Positions 15,517-21,980 of a DNA stretch of 29,986 nucleotides are shown piece after piece. Each line of letters begins with the position of its first letter. Position 1 is the first letter of the stretch. Source of the stretch: a virus. The stretch lies in the IMG/VR virus record IMGVR_UViG_3300048773_000034, positions 1 to 29,986 of that record. One strand, given 5' to 3'. The translations under genes were made by a program, and so were the position numbers. Below the pieces are notes generated by a model. That model was given only the letters and a program-made list of their open reading frames with translations. It was not told where the DNA came from and ran no database searches.

Positions 15517-16655
15517 GCACACCGCCAACTCCGGCCAACCTGTTCTGGGGGCTGAACATGGACCCGGACGGTAAGACAGCAGTTCCCGGCTGGACCCAGA
15601 TCCAGCCCTCGGACCTTCCTGGAGGCAGCCCCGTGCCCGCTCCCGCGCCTGTGACGCCCGCGCCTGTGACGCCCGCGCCTGTGACGCCCGCGCCTGTGAC
15701 GCCCGCGCCTGTGACGCCCGCGCCTGTGACATCGGCTGCCTTTTCCGATGACTTCAGCCAGACTCCGGACGGCGCGCTCCCTGATGGCACCAAGTGGGCG
15801 ATAGCCGAGAACGGGCACGACCCGACCGGCGGCAGCCAGATTTACACCCGCGATCCCGCCGTGGTGGGCGTGCAGGCGGGCGCCGGGGCGGGCGGCAGCA
15901 ACGCGCTGGTCTTCCAGGTCCAGGCGTACGGCGGGACGCCCCAGCAGCAGGCCGGTGCGGGCGCAAGCACGATCACGCCCACGCCGGGCGGGTACCTGTC
16001 CGCCCGGATCACCACGTTCGCCGAGCCGGACGGCAACGACACGCTCTGGTCCTGGATACGGCCCGGCTTCCAGCAGTTCTCCGCGACGTACGGGACCTTC
16101 ACCGTGGTGGCCAAGATCAATCCGGCATCTGGCTTCTGGCCGGCGCTCTGGTGTTACGGCACCGACAAGCGCTGGCCGTACGGCGAGTTTGACCTGGTGG
16201 AGAACTTCGGCGGTTCGCCCCTCAGTAAGACGGCACCGGACCGGGCCTACTTCAACGTCTTCGGGCTGCGGTGCACCGGGGACTATGCCGGCGCCGGCTA
16301 TGAGGGTACCCAGGCTGCGATGAACGCCTCGCCCGCGCCGATCGCGGATGACGCCTTTCACACGTACCAGATGCAGCTCAGCGAGACGTACGATCAGGTC
16401 AGCTTCACCATGGACGGCGTGCCCTACACCAACAGCCCGGTCACCAAGGCTGGCTGGCTCGCGGCCATGGCCGCCAAGGGCTGGCCGAACGCGATCTGGC
16501 CGTACGGCCCGGACACGCCGCTCGGCATTGTCCTGAACGTATGCGTCGGCGGCCCGAACACGGTGGGCGGCGGCCTGGTGCCGTTCCCGGCGGCTGACCA
16601 GGTGCTGCCCGCCACGGTCATGACCGTCGACTCAGTGAGCTGGACTACCCCGTGA
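15513..16655 (+). CDS. GH16-family glucanase-like protein
   Basis: The 380-aa protein starts at GTG 15513 (GTGA overlap with the GT2 stop). Residues 1-40 form a short non-hydrophobic head, residues 43-73 a PAPVT repeat linker, and residues 75-380 a jellyroll domain. The GH16 catalytic signature is present: GEFDLVE with E225, D227 and E230, preceded by GFWPALWCYG. GH16 enzymes cleave beta-1,3, beta-1,3-1,4 or related glucans and galactans. There is no signal peptide or membrane segment, so export by the usual route is not evident; it may be virion-bound, released on lysis, or exported another way. Pairing with the synthase suggests trimming or releasing the polymer. Confidence 0.88.
   Translation: MSTPPTPANLFWGLNMDPDGKTAVPGWTQIQPSDLPGGSPVPAPAPVTPAPVTPAPVTPAPVTPAPVTPAPVTSAAFSDDFSQTPDGALPDGTKWAIAENGHDPTGGSQIYTRDPAVVGVQAGAGAGGSNALVFQVQAYGGTPQQQAGAGASTITPTPGGYLSARITTFAEPDGNDTLWSWIRPGFQQFSATYGTFTVVAKINPASGFWPALWCYGTDKRWPYGEFDLVENFGGSPLSKTAPDRAYFNVFGLRCTGDYAGAGYEGTQAAMNASPAPIADDAFHTYQMQLSETYDQVSFTMDGVPYTNSPVTKAGWLAAMAAKGWPNAIWPYGPDTPLGIVLNVCVGGPNTVGGGLVPFPAADQVLPATVMTVDSVSWTTP
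15645..15731 (+). repeat. Tandem 15-bp repeats coding the PAPVT linker
   Basis: About six copies of GCGCCTGTGACGCCC, almost identical, encode the unit APVTP. The last copy is interrupted. Such perfect repeats are recent and prone to slippage. Confidence 0.9.
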
Positions 16656-17191
16656 GGCGCGATACCGGCTTCGTGGCCGTCATCGGCGCGGCGGTTATCG
16701 CCCTGGCCGCGTGTGGCAGTTCTGGCAGCACCAGCAAAATTCCCGTTAACCCGACTACCAACTACGGTGTCCCGGTAAGTGACAGCGCTGGCAGTGGCGC
16801 CATGCCGGCTCCGTCGCCCACAACACCGGCTACTACTCAGGCACCGGCACCGGTCGCTACGACGCCTACGACACCAGCGATAACTGCGGCCCAGCAGCAA
16901 GCCGTCGATGCCGCGCAGAACTACCTTTCTGATGGCCAGGGGTTCTCTGCGTACAGCCTGGCCCACCAGCTCACCTCAAGTTATGGCGACGGGTTCTCGC
17001 AAGCAGATGCCCAGTTCGCTATCAATTACCTCAATCCGGACTGGGATACTCAGGCCGTTGATGCCGCCCAGGGGTATATGAAAATGGGCGGATTCAGCGC
17101 AGCCAGCCTGACCCAGCAGCTCACGTCTGACTACGGCAACGGTTTCACCTCGGCACAGGCAGCGTACGCCGTCGCTAAGGTTGGTCTGTGA
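16652..17191 (+). CDS. Ltp-type surface lipoprotein (putative superinfection exclusion)
   Basis: This 179-aa protein starts at GTG 16652, overlapping the GH16 stop. A signal peptide ends in the lipobox LAAC (about residues 17-21), so it should be lipid-anchored outside the membrane. A Thr/Pro/Ala linker (about 30-78) leads to two repeats of the host-cell-surface-exposed lipoprotein (Ltp) family, each with a YGDGF or YGNGF core (about 84-130 and 131-179, ending AVAKVGL). The family founder, from Streptococcus thermophilus phage TP-J34, blocks DNA injection of other phages, acting on the tape measure protein. The same activity is likely but not proven here. Being last in the operon, it would be co-expressed with the GT2 and GH16 genes. 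Confidence 0.86.
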   Translation: MRRDTGFVAVIGAAVIALAACGSSGSTSKIPVNPTTNYGVPVSDSAGSGAMPAPSPTTPATTQAPAPVATTPTTPAITAAQQQAVDAAQNYLSDGQGFSAYSLAHQLTSSYGDGFSQADAQFAINYLNPDWDTQAVDAAQGYMKMGGFSAASLTQQLTSDYGNGFTSAQAAYAVAKVGL

Positions 17192-17328
17192 GCTGGAGCG
17201 TTCCATGAGCTGGCCCCGTAGGCTGAGCGTGCCAGCGGGCCTGTGGTCAGGGCACTAAATCGCCTTGCAAGCATCAGGCGCAGAGCCTTCCGTAACCACG
17301 CCGGTAAAACTGCGCAGGTCTGCTGGCG
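17192..17328. other. Convergent intergenic gap with small hairpin
   Basis: The plus-strand operon and the minus-strand sortase gene converge here. A short inverted repeat with arms CGCCT (17261-17265) and AGGCG (17276-17280) could end transcription, and GTGCC/GGCAC arms enclose a larger loop at 17229-17255. Neither has a U-tract, so terminator function is only suggested by position. No gene is seen. Confidence 0.35.
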
Positions 17329-17967
17329 CTAGCTCACCAGGTGCGCGTACACGATCACGTTATTCAGGTAGTGCCCGGTGGCGCTGTCGAAAACGCCGCC
17401 GCAGGTGATCAGCCGCAAGCTGGCATCCGGCGTCGGCCCGTAGACGCTGTTCGTCGGGAAGCTGGTTTTGGCCGTCTGCTGGAGCCCGTCCACGGCGAAC
17501 ACCGCGACCTGCTTGTCAGCGAGGGTGACGTCGATCCGGTTCCCGCTGGTCAGGTACCGGAGCTTATAGAAGACCGCCGCTCCTGCCGTCGAGTCGATAT
17601 GCCCGGCGATGACCGCGGGGCCCTTCTGACCGGGCGTCGCGCTGTACTTGTACCAGCCAGCCAGATTGAGGTTGGACAGCGGCGGTACCTGGAGCGTCCC
17701 GTCGATGTTCTGGCTCAGCTGCATCACCGGGGCGCTGACGCCGATAGCAGGAATCGCGATGCTGACGGGGATGGACCGGGCCAGCGGAGCGGCAGCAGGC
17801 GCGGTTGTCCCGTGGGACGGTGGTGCGGTGCCCACCGATGACGGGATGGTGCTGACGTTCGCCTTGGGCCCGCTGCACGCGACTGCCAGCAGCAGGAGGC
17901 CCGCCAGGGCCATGCACGCCGCGATGCACCCCGGCAGCCATTTGCGCCGCCGGGGCTTACCGTGCAT
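17329..17967 (-). CDS. Class F-type sortase
   Basis: The 212-aa protein starts at ATG 17967. A basic N-terminus and a hydrophobic segment (about 11-31, ending LAVAC, close to a lipobox) anchor it outside the membrane. The catalytic domain has H123 in the motif AGHIDS and C189 in LITCGG. The end reads GHYLNNVIVYA. This is the class F pattern found in actinobacteria. The catalytic Arg usually found after the Cys is not obvious, since no Arg follows C189. Sortases join surface proteins to cell-wall peptides. The gene directly upstream encodes a plausible substrate with a 3' end 11 bases away, so the two form one unit. Confidence 0.88.
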   Translation of the reverse strand: MHGKPRRRKWLPGCIAACMALAGLLLLAVACSGPKANVSTIPSSVGTAPPSHGTTAPAAAPLARSIPVSIAIPAIGVSAPVMQLSQNIDGTLQVPPLSNLNLAGWYKYSATPGQKGPAVIAGHIDSTAGAAVFYKLRYLTSGNRIDVTLADKQVAVFAVDGLQQTAKTSFPTNSVYGPTPDASLRLITCGGVFDSATGHYLNNVIVYAHLVS

Positions 17968-17978
17968 GCCGTTTCTGT

Positions 17979-18926
17979 TCAGGATCGGTGCGCCCGCCGC
18001 CGGATGGCGTAAGCGCCGGTTCCCGCGCCCGCAAGGATGAGCGCGGCGCCTGCCGCTGTCAGTGCTGCGCTGCCGCCGCCGAGGCTGCCGCCGCCGCCTG
18101 TGACGACGCCGCCCACCGGGTACGCGGTGGGTGAGGTGGTGATTGTGGGCGTCACGGCGGGTGTCACGGCGGGAGCCGTTGCCGTGGACGTCGCGCTGGA
18201 CGTAGGCGTGGGCGTCGCCGTTGCCCTGAGCGTGTAGATGGTCCAGGGGAAAGTGACCGAGCCGGTCGCGGTGGCCCCTCCGGGCGGTGTGGTTGCGGCG
18301 GTCACCGTGACGCTGTACGTCCCCGGGGTTGTCGGGGAACCAGTGATCAGGCCAGAGGTGCTGATCATCAGGCCGGGCGGAAGACCGCTTTCCGTGAAGG
18401 TGAAGACTGCTCCCGGCGCGGTGGAGTCAGTTGCGTGGATCTGCAACGGGGGGATGCTGGTGCTGGCGATGTAGGAGTGCCGGTGCCCGGGGTAAGCGAC
18501 GGTGATCGTGCCAGCGCCGGTAACGGGCGGCGTTGCTGCTGTTGCCGTGATGGTCCAGGTGAAGCTGGCCGTTCCGGTCATCCCGGCATTGGTCCCAGTT
18601 GCCTCGGTGGCGATTACCGTCGCAGCGAACGGCCCCTGAACTGTCGGGGTACCCGAGATCACCCCGGCGGCGCTGATCGCCAGGCCGGTCGGAAGGCCGG
18701 TGGCTGTGAAGGTGAAGGTTGCCGCGGGTACGGCGGAATCAGCAGCCGTTATCGTGACGGGCGTGATGGCCGCGCTGGTCACAAAGGACCGGGCACCGGG
18801 ATTGGTGACGCTGATCGTGGGGCCGGTGACAGCGGTAGCCGCGGATGCAGCGGAGGACAGCGCCCCCGTCAGCAGCAGCCCCGTCCCCGTCATGAACAGG
18901 GCAATCGCAAATGCCATACGCCGCAC
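17979..18926 (-). CDS. Secreted Ig-like surface protein, candidate sortase substrate
   Basis: The 315-aa protein starts at GTG 18926 behind GAGGGAG. It has a signal peptide (1-29, cleavage near AASAA), then two He_PIG-like Ig domains (about 35-130 and 137-232) marked by GLPTGLAI/GLPPGLMI followed by GVISGTP/GLITGSP. A Thr/Pro/Ala stalk (about 235-268) leads to PVGGVVTGGGGS, a hydrophobic helix (about 285-305) and a basic end RRRAHRS. The arrangement is that of a cell-wall sorting signal, but with PVGGVVTG instead of LPxTG. I infer that the adjacent sortase attaches it. It could act as an adhesin or as a shield over phage receptors. Confidence 0.82.
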   Translation of the reverse strand: MRRMAFAIALFMTGTGLLLTGALSSAASAATAVTGPTISVTNPGARSFVTSAAITPVTITAADSAVPAATFTFTATGLPTGLAISAAGVISGTPTVQGPFAATVIATEATGTNAGMTGTASFTWTITATAATPPVTGAGTITVAYPGHRHSYIASTSIPPLQIHATDSTAPGAVFTFTESGLPPGLMISTSGLITGSPTTPGTYSVTVTAATTPPGGATATGSVTFPWTIYTLRATATPTPTSSATSTATAPAVTPAVTPTITTSPTAYPVGGVVTGGGGSLGGGSAALTAAGAALILAGAGTGAYAIRRRAHRS

Positions 18927-19016
18927 GGTTTCTCCCTCGGCTGGGTCGGCTCAGCGTACCAACGGCCTGCCGCGGTACCGGGCGACTTCGGTTCGCTTAA
19001 CCGTTCCGTAAGGGCC

Positions 19017-19358
19017 TCAGCTACCGGGCGTCTTCAGATGATGCTTCAGCCGTTCTTCGACGTGAGCCTTGATCCGTGCCTCTGATGCCCTGATGTGCCC
19101 GGCTGTCATTCCCGAGGTGAACAGGCTGAACGTGGCACCGAACAGCGGGATGACGGTCAGCATCACAGCGACCGCGATCAGGTGCCCGGCAGCCTTGTGC
19201 GGGATGACGTCCCCGTAACCGACCGTGGTCGCCGTGGTGAGCGCCCAGTACAGGCCGGTGACGTACGGAATGTGCTCAGCCGCGGCGAAAGCCAGCCCGC
19301 CGGCCACGTCCAGAATTCCTGCCGCGGCGACGGTGATGAGCGCGCCGCGATGGCTCAC
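19017..19358 (-). CDS. Minimal two-TM potassium channel
   Basis: The 113-aa protein starts at GTG 19358 with a GTGA overlap onto the upstream gene. TM1 is at about 6-27. The pore helix and selectivity filter read TTATTVGYGDVIP (about 41-53), the K+ channel signature TVGYGD. TM2 is at about 59-82, followed by a charged cytosolic helix (ASEARIKAHVEERLKHH). It has no voltage sensor or RCK domain, so it is close in size to the smallest known viral K+ channels. It would act as a tetramer in the inner membrane. It sits with two other membrane genes, and the role in phage biology is unknown. Confidence 0.85.
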   Translation of the reverse strand: MSHRGALITVAAAGILDVAGGLAFAAAEHIPYVTGLYWALTTATTVGYGDVIPHKAAGHLIAVAVMLTVIPLFGATFSLFTSGMTAGHIRASEARIKAHVEERLKHHLKTPGS

Positions 19359-19738
19359 GGCGAATCCGTGTCCTGATGCCGCGGGTGCAGCCGGTGCTCA
19401 GCGCTTAGCACCTCAATGGTCAGCTTGCTGGGATGCCCAGTGATCGCGCGATGGCACTTGCTGCACACCTTGAATGAGCCGTTCGCAACCGGGAACCGGC
19501 CGATACGCAGGCAGCTGTCAGTGTGGCAATTCAGGTGATGCCATGCTCCGGCGATCAGCGTGGACAGGCCGATCGCGGTGACCAGCACAGGACCGACCCC
19601 GGACCAGAAGTCGTAGTTGTCGCTCTGCTGGGTGTCGATGCCGAACAGGTGGATGAATCCGTGCGGGACCACCAGGACACAGATCAGAACGATAACGGCG
19701 CTAATGACGCCCGGTATCAGCCAGCGCGAGTGGCGCAT
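19355..19738 (-). CDS. Two-TM membrane protein with Cys/His-rich C-terminal region
   Basis: The 127-aa protein starts at ATG 19738 behind a strong G-rich Shine-Dalgarno. TM1 is at about 7-27 and TM2 at about 46-66. The C-terminal part has WHHLNCHTDSCLRIGRF and KVCSKCHRAITGH, giving four Cys and several His that could bind a metal. The same general architecture occurs in membrane proteins of other actinophages, often near lysis genes, but no function is established to my knowledge. Its stop overlaps the start of the K+ channel, so they should be co-translated. Confidence 0.78.
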   Translation of the reverse strand: MRHSRWLIPGVISAVIVLICVLVVPHGFIHLFGIDTQQSDNYDFWSGVGPVLVTAIGLSTLIAGAWHHLNCHTDSCLRIGRFPVANGSFKVCSKCHRAITGHPSKLTIEVLSAEHRLHPRHQDTDSP

Positions 19739-19755
19739 CGGCAGCCGCCCTCCCC

Positions 19756-20211
19756 TCAGATCAGCCCGGACAATCCGGACAGCAGCCCGGCCGCGATCAG
19801 GATGCCGTAAGTCCGCACGATCGCACTGATCCCGCGTTCCGGCCGCAGCCAGGTGATCACGGCAGCCACCCCGGCAGCGATACCGAGCCCGGCGCCCAGC
19901 GCGACGGTCCCGGTCAGGGCCAGGTACGGGAACGCGGGCAGCACGCAGGCCAGCCCGGACGCGGCCCCGCAGGCGATAGCTACCCGCCAGCCGGAGTCAG
20001 GGTCGGACAGGTGCTGCCCGGCGGTCATCCCGACCAGCTCCCCGGCCGCGCCGCCAAGAGCCGCGTGCCAGATGGCCTGATGCCCCTGCCGTGCCACGAT
20101 CAGCCCGATGGTCAGCCCCAGGAACAGGGTGAGGCCGTCCACCGACCCGAACACGGCCAGCCGGCTCAGCGTGGCCGGGACGGGTGCAGGCGTCTGCGTT
20201 AGCTCAGCCAT
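19756..20211 (-). CDS. VIT/CCC1-like multi-pass membrane protein
   Basis: I start it at ATG 20211 (MAELTQTP, 151 aa), which overlaps the stop of the GH26-like gene by 8 bases; the frame is open further upstream but that part is basic and looks non-coding. Four to five membrane spans are predicted. The first segment, FGSVDGLTLFLGLTIGL, and later GGAAGELVGMTAGQ resemble the DG and Glu-containing helices of VIT-family iron/manganese transporters. The C-terminal spans end at SGLSGLI. It is shorter than true VIT transporters and lacks a clear metal-binding loop, so transport is uncertain. A holin-like function is another possibility given its neighbours. Confidence 0.7.
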   Translation of the reverse strand: MAELTQTPAPVPATLSRLAVFGSVDGLTLFLGLTIGLIVARQGHQAIWHAALGGAAGELVGMTAGQHLSDPDSGWRVAIACGAASGLACVLPAFPYLALTGTVALGAGLGIAAGVAAVITWLRPERGISAIVRTYGILIAAGLLSGLSGLI

Positions 20212-21238
20212 AGCCGAACGCATCGAGGAACGCGGCCCGCGCCTTCGGGACGGCAATGATCCGGTCCGGGTCGTCGTCTGGGTCGGACACGCCCACCCCG
20301 GCGTCCTCCCACAGCGCGTGCATCCACGGCCTGGTGAACTTGATCCAGGCGGCCATCTCGCTGATCAGTACCGGATTGTCGCCGCCGCCCGCGTAGGTGG
20401 CACCGCTGCCCCAGATCTGCAAGCCCCATTCGGGGTAGGCCAGCGGCCGGCTGATGTCGGCCCGGGTGGCGAAACTCTGCCAGCCGGTCAGCCCGGCCAG
20501 CTGGTCCCGGATGACGTTCCAGGCGGCTTGCTGCTGCGCGGTGGTCCGCGCCTCGGTGTCCGGCTGTGCTGGGTAGCCCCAGTCGTAGAAGTCGAGCCCG
20601 ATCACATTGACGTAGGCGCTGCCCGGATAGGCGTCGCTAGGGTAACCGCCCGGGGCGAAAGTTCCCTGGCCCAGATACGGGTTCCACATGAACCGGCCGG
20701 TAAAGCCAGCCGCCTTCATGGTCGTGACGATCCGGGCCCAGCCAGTCTTGTGCGCGGCGGCGGTCGCGGGGGTGACCGACCACGGGTACCAGCCGCCCGA
20801 AAACTCCCGGGCGATCCGCAGTGTGCAGCCGCCGAGCCCGCCCGCGACCAGCGTATTGGCGAGCTTCGCCCAGTGCATGTCGTTGGCCCCGGCTGCCTCA
20901 TCGGCCCAGGTGGTGCCCCCGCAGCAAGCAGGGACGGCCAGGATCAGATTCCGGCCGCCCAGCAGTGGTGCCCACTCAATCGCGCTGTGCGTCCCGGCCG
21001 CGGCGTTCGTGCTGGCCTGGAGCATCGCGCCCTCGAACGCCGCCCAGGTGGCGCTCTTGTCGGACATGTCGGTCATGAACGCGAGCACGTGATTGACGGT
21101 CGCGCCCTCCGGCAGGCCCAGAAACGATTCGTACGCCTGTATCGCGGCCAGGCCGGGACTTGCGGTGCGGTACACGCCGATTCCGGTTGGGGTGTCTTCC
21201 CCGGGGGTTCCGCCCGGCTGTTCCGTCAGGTGACCCAT
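20204..21238 (-). CDS. GH26-like glycoside hydrolase
   Basis: This 344-aa protein starts at ATG 21238, 5 bases after GGGAG; an ATG 12 bases upstream is less well placed. The fold is a TIM barrel with GVYRTASPG and FMTDMSDK in the early strands. E145 in REFSGGWYPW matches the family 26 acid/base motif, and E270 in YPEWGL matches the nucleophile region. GH26 enzymes cleave beta-mannan and related chains. There is no signal peptide. In an actinophage, such an enzyme could be a virion-associated wall or capsule depolymerase, or a lysin. It overlaps both its neighbours, the Cys/His-domain gene upstream and the membrane gene downstream. Confidence 0.75.
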   Translation of the reverse strand: MGHLTEQPGGTPGEDTPTGIGVYRTASPGLAAIQAYESFLGLPEGATVNHVLAFMTDMSDKSATWAAFEGAMLQASTNAAAGTHSAIEWAPLLGGRNLILAVPACCGGTTWADEAAGANDMHWAKLANTLVAGGLGGCTLRIAREFSGGWYPWSVTPATAAAHKTGWARIVTTMKAAGFTGRFMWNPYLGQGTFAPGGYPSDAYPGSAYVNVIGLDFYDWGYPAQPDTEARTTAQQQAAWNVIRDQLAGLTGWQSFATRADISRPLAYPEWGLQIWGSGATYAGGGDNPVLISEMAAWIKFTRPWMHALWEDAGVGVSDPDDDPDRIIAVPKARAAFLDAFGYG

Positions 21239-21879
21239 TGCAGCTCCCATGCCTCCTGCGGCTCCCCGGACCAGGCCATCACCCAGCCCCAGGACACCAT
21301 TCCGTATGGATGCGCCAGCACCGCGTGATAGCCGCGCCGCATCGTCACGCCGTAAATCACTCCCGGCACGACCCCCTCCGGGTCACCGGGCCCGAACTTC
21401 TCCAGCAGCTGCCCGGCCAGCCCGTAATCCGCGGCAGCCTCCAGCACGGTGGCGATGGTCGCGCTGCCGTCGCCGCCCGCGCGCTCGTGCAGCTCCAGAA
21501 TGCTGGCGTCGCTGGCCTGCACACCGGTCGCGGCCAGCAGGTGGTTGGCGATGGCCGTGACGATGCAGGTCGGCCGTTCCGCATTGCAGCCGGGCAGCCA
21601 CAGCGACGGCCCGGTCCAGGTGGACTGGCTAACTGGCAGCGCGGCCTTCTTCGCTTTTACCGGCGCCTTCTTGCCCGCCTTGGCGGCTGCCTTCGCCCGT
21701 GCCTGGCTGGCCCGGCCCGCGGCGGCCCACTTCAGCCCGGCCGCGTGCTGGGCTTTGCTGGGCTTGCCGCCGTTTTTGGCCTTCGCCTTCGCCTGCGCGG
21801 CCCGGCCCCCGGCCGCGAACGCCAGGGCGGCCTTGGCCTGCGCTGGGCTTTTCGCCGCTTTCTTCGGCGCGACGGTCAT
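21226..21879 (-). CDS. Lys/Ala-rich N-terminus fused to a Cys/His (papain-like?) domain
   Basis: The 217-aa protein starts at ATG 21879 with an ATGA overlap on a 34-codon gene. Residues 1-80 are made of Ala/Lys/Arg/Gly segments (AAGGRAAQAKAKAK, AAAGRASQARAKAAAK), like a histone tail or a DNA/cell-wall-binding arm. Residues 90-217 carry RPTCIVTAIANHLLA with a candidate Cys and GYHAVLAHPYG with a candidate His, the order seen in papain-like folds (NlpC, C39). It may be a peptidase, an amidase-like enzyme or a binding protein. I do not recognise a named family. The gene is co-translated with the GH26-like enzyme. Confidence 0.6.
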   Translation of the reverse strand: MTVAPKKAAKSPAQAKAALAFAAGGRAAQAKAKAKNGGKPSKAQHAAGLKWAAAGRASQARAKAAAKAGKKAPVKAKKAALPVSQSTWTGPSLWLPGCNAERPTCIVTAIANHLLAATGVQASDASILELHERAGGDGSATIATVLEAAADYGLAGQLLEKFGPGDPEGVVPGVIYGVTMRRGYHAVLAHPYGMVSWGWVMAWSGEPQEAWELQWVT

Positions 21880-21980
21880 AACCGGCCCTTGCCCCCGCCC
21901 TTGCCCCCGCCTTTGCCGGCGCGCAGGTTGTCGGTGGGGATCAGCGGCGCGCAGCTCGCCGTGGTCAGGACAAAGCGCAT
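21876..21980 (-). CDS. 34-aa coupled peptide
   Basis: The 34 codons lie exactly between the adaptor gene and the Cys/His-domain gene: ATG at 21980 shares its A with the adaptor TGA (TGATG), and its own TGA overlaps the ATG of the next gene (ATGA). The product is MRFVLTTASCAPLIPTDNLR followed by AGKGGGKGGGKGRL. The first half is mildly hydrophobic; the tail is a Lys/Gly repeat. The tiling with both neighbours supports translation. Function is unknown. Confidence 0.55.
   Translation of the reverse strand: MRFVLTTASCAPLIPTDNLRAGKGGGKGGGKGRL

Noticed and set aside
17192-17328. tRNA or small RNA in the convergent gap
   Set aside because: No cloverleaf, no conserved T-loop, only short inverted repeats.
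20108-21328. Plus-strand frame of 406 codons opposite the GH26-like gene
   Set aside because: It is a shadow of the GH26 frame; the minus-strand frame carries the catalytic motifs.
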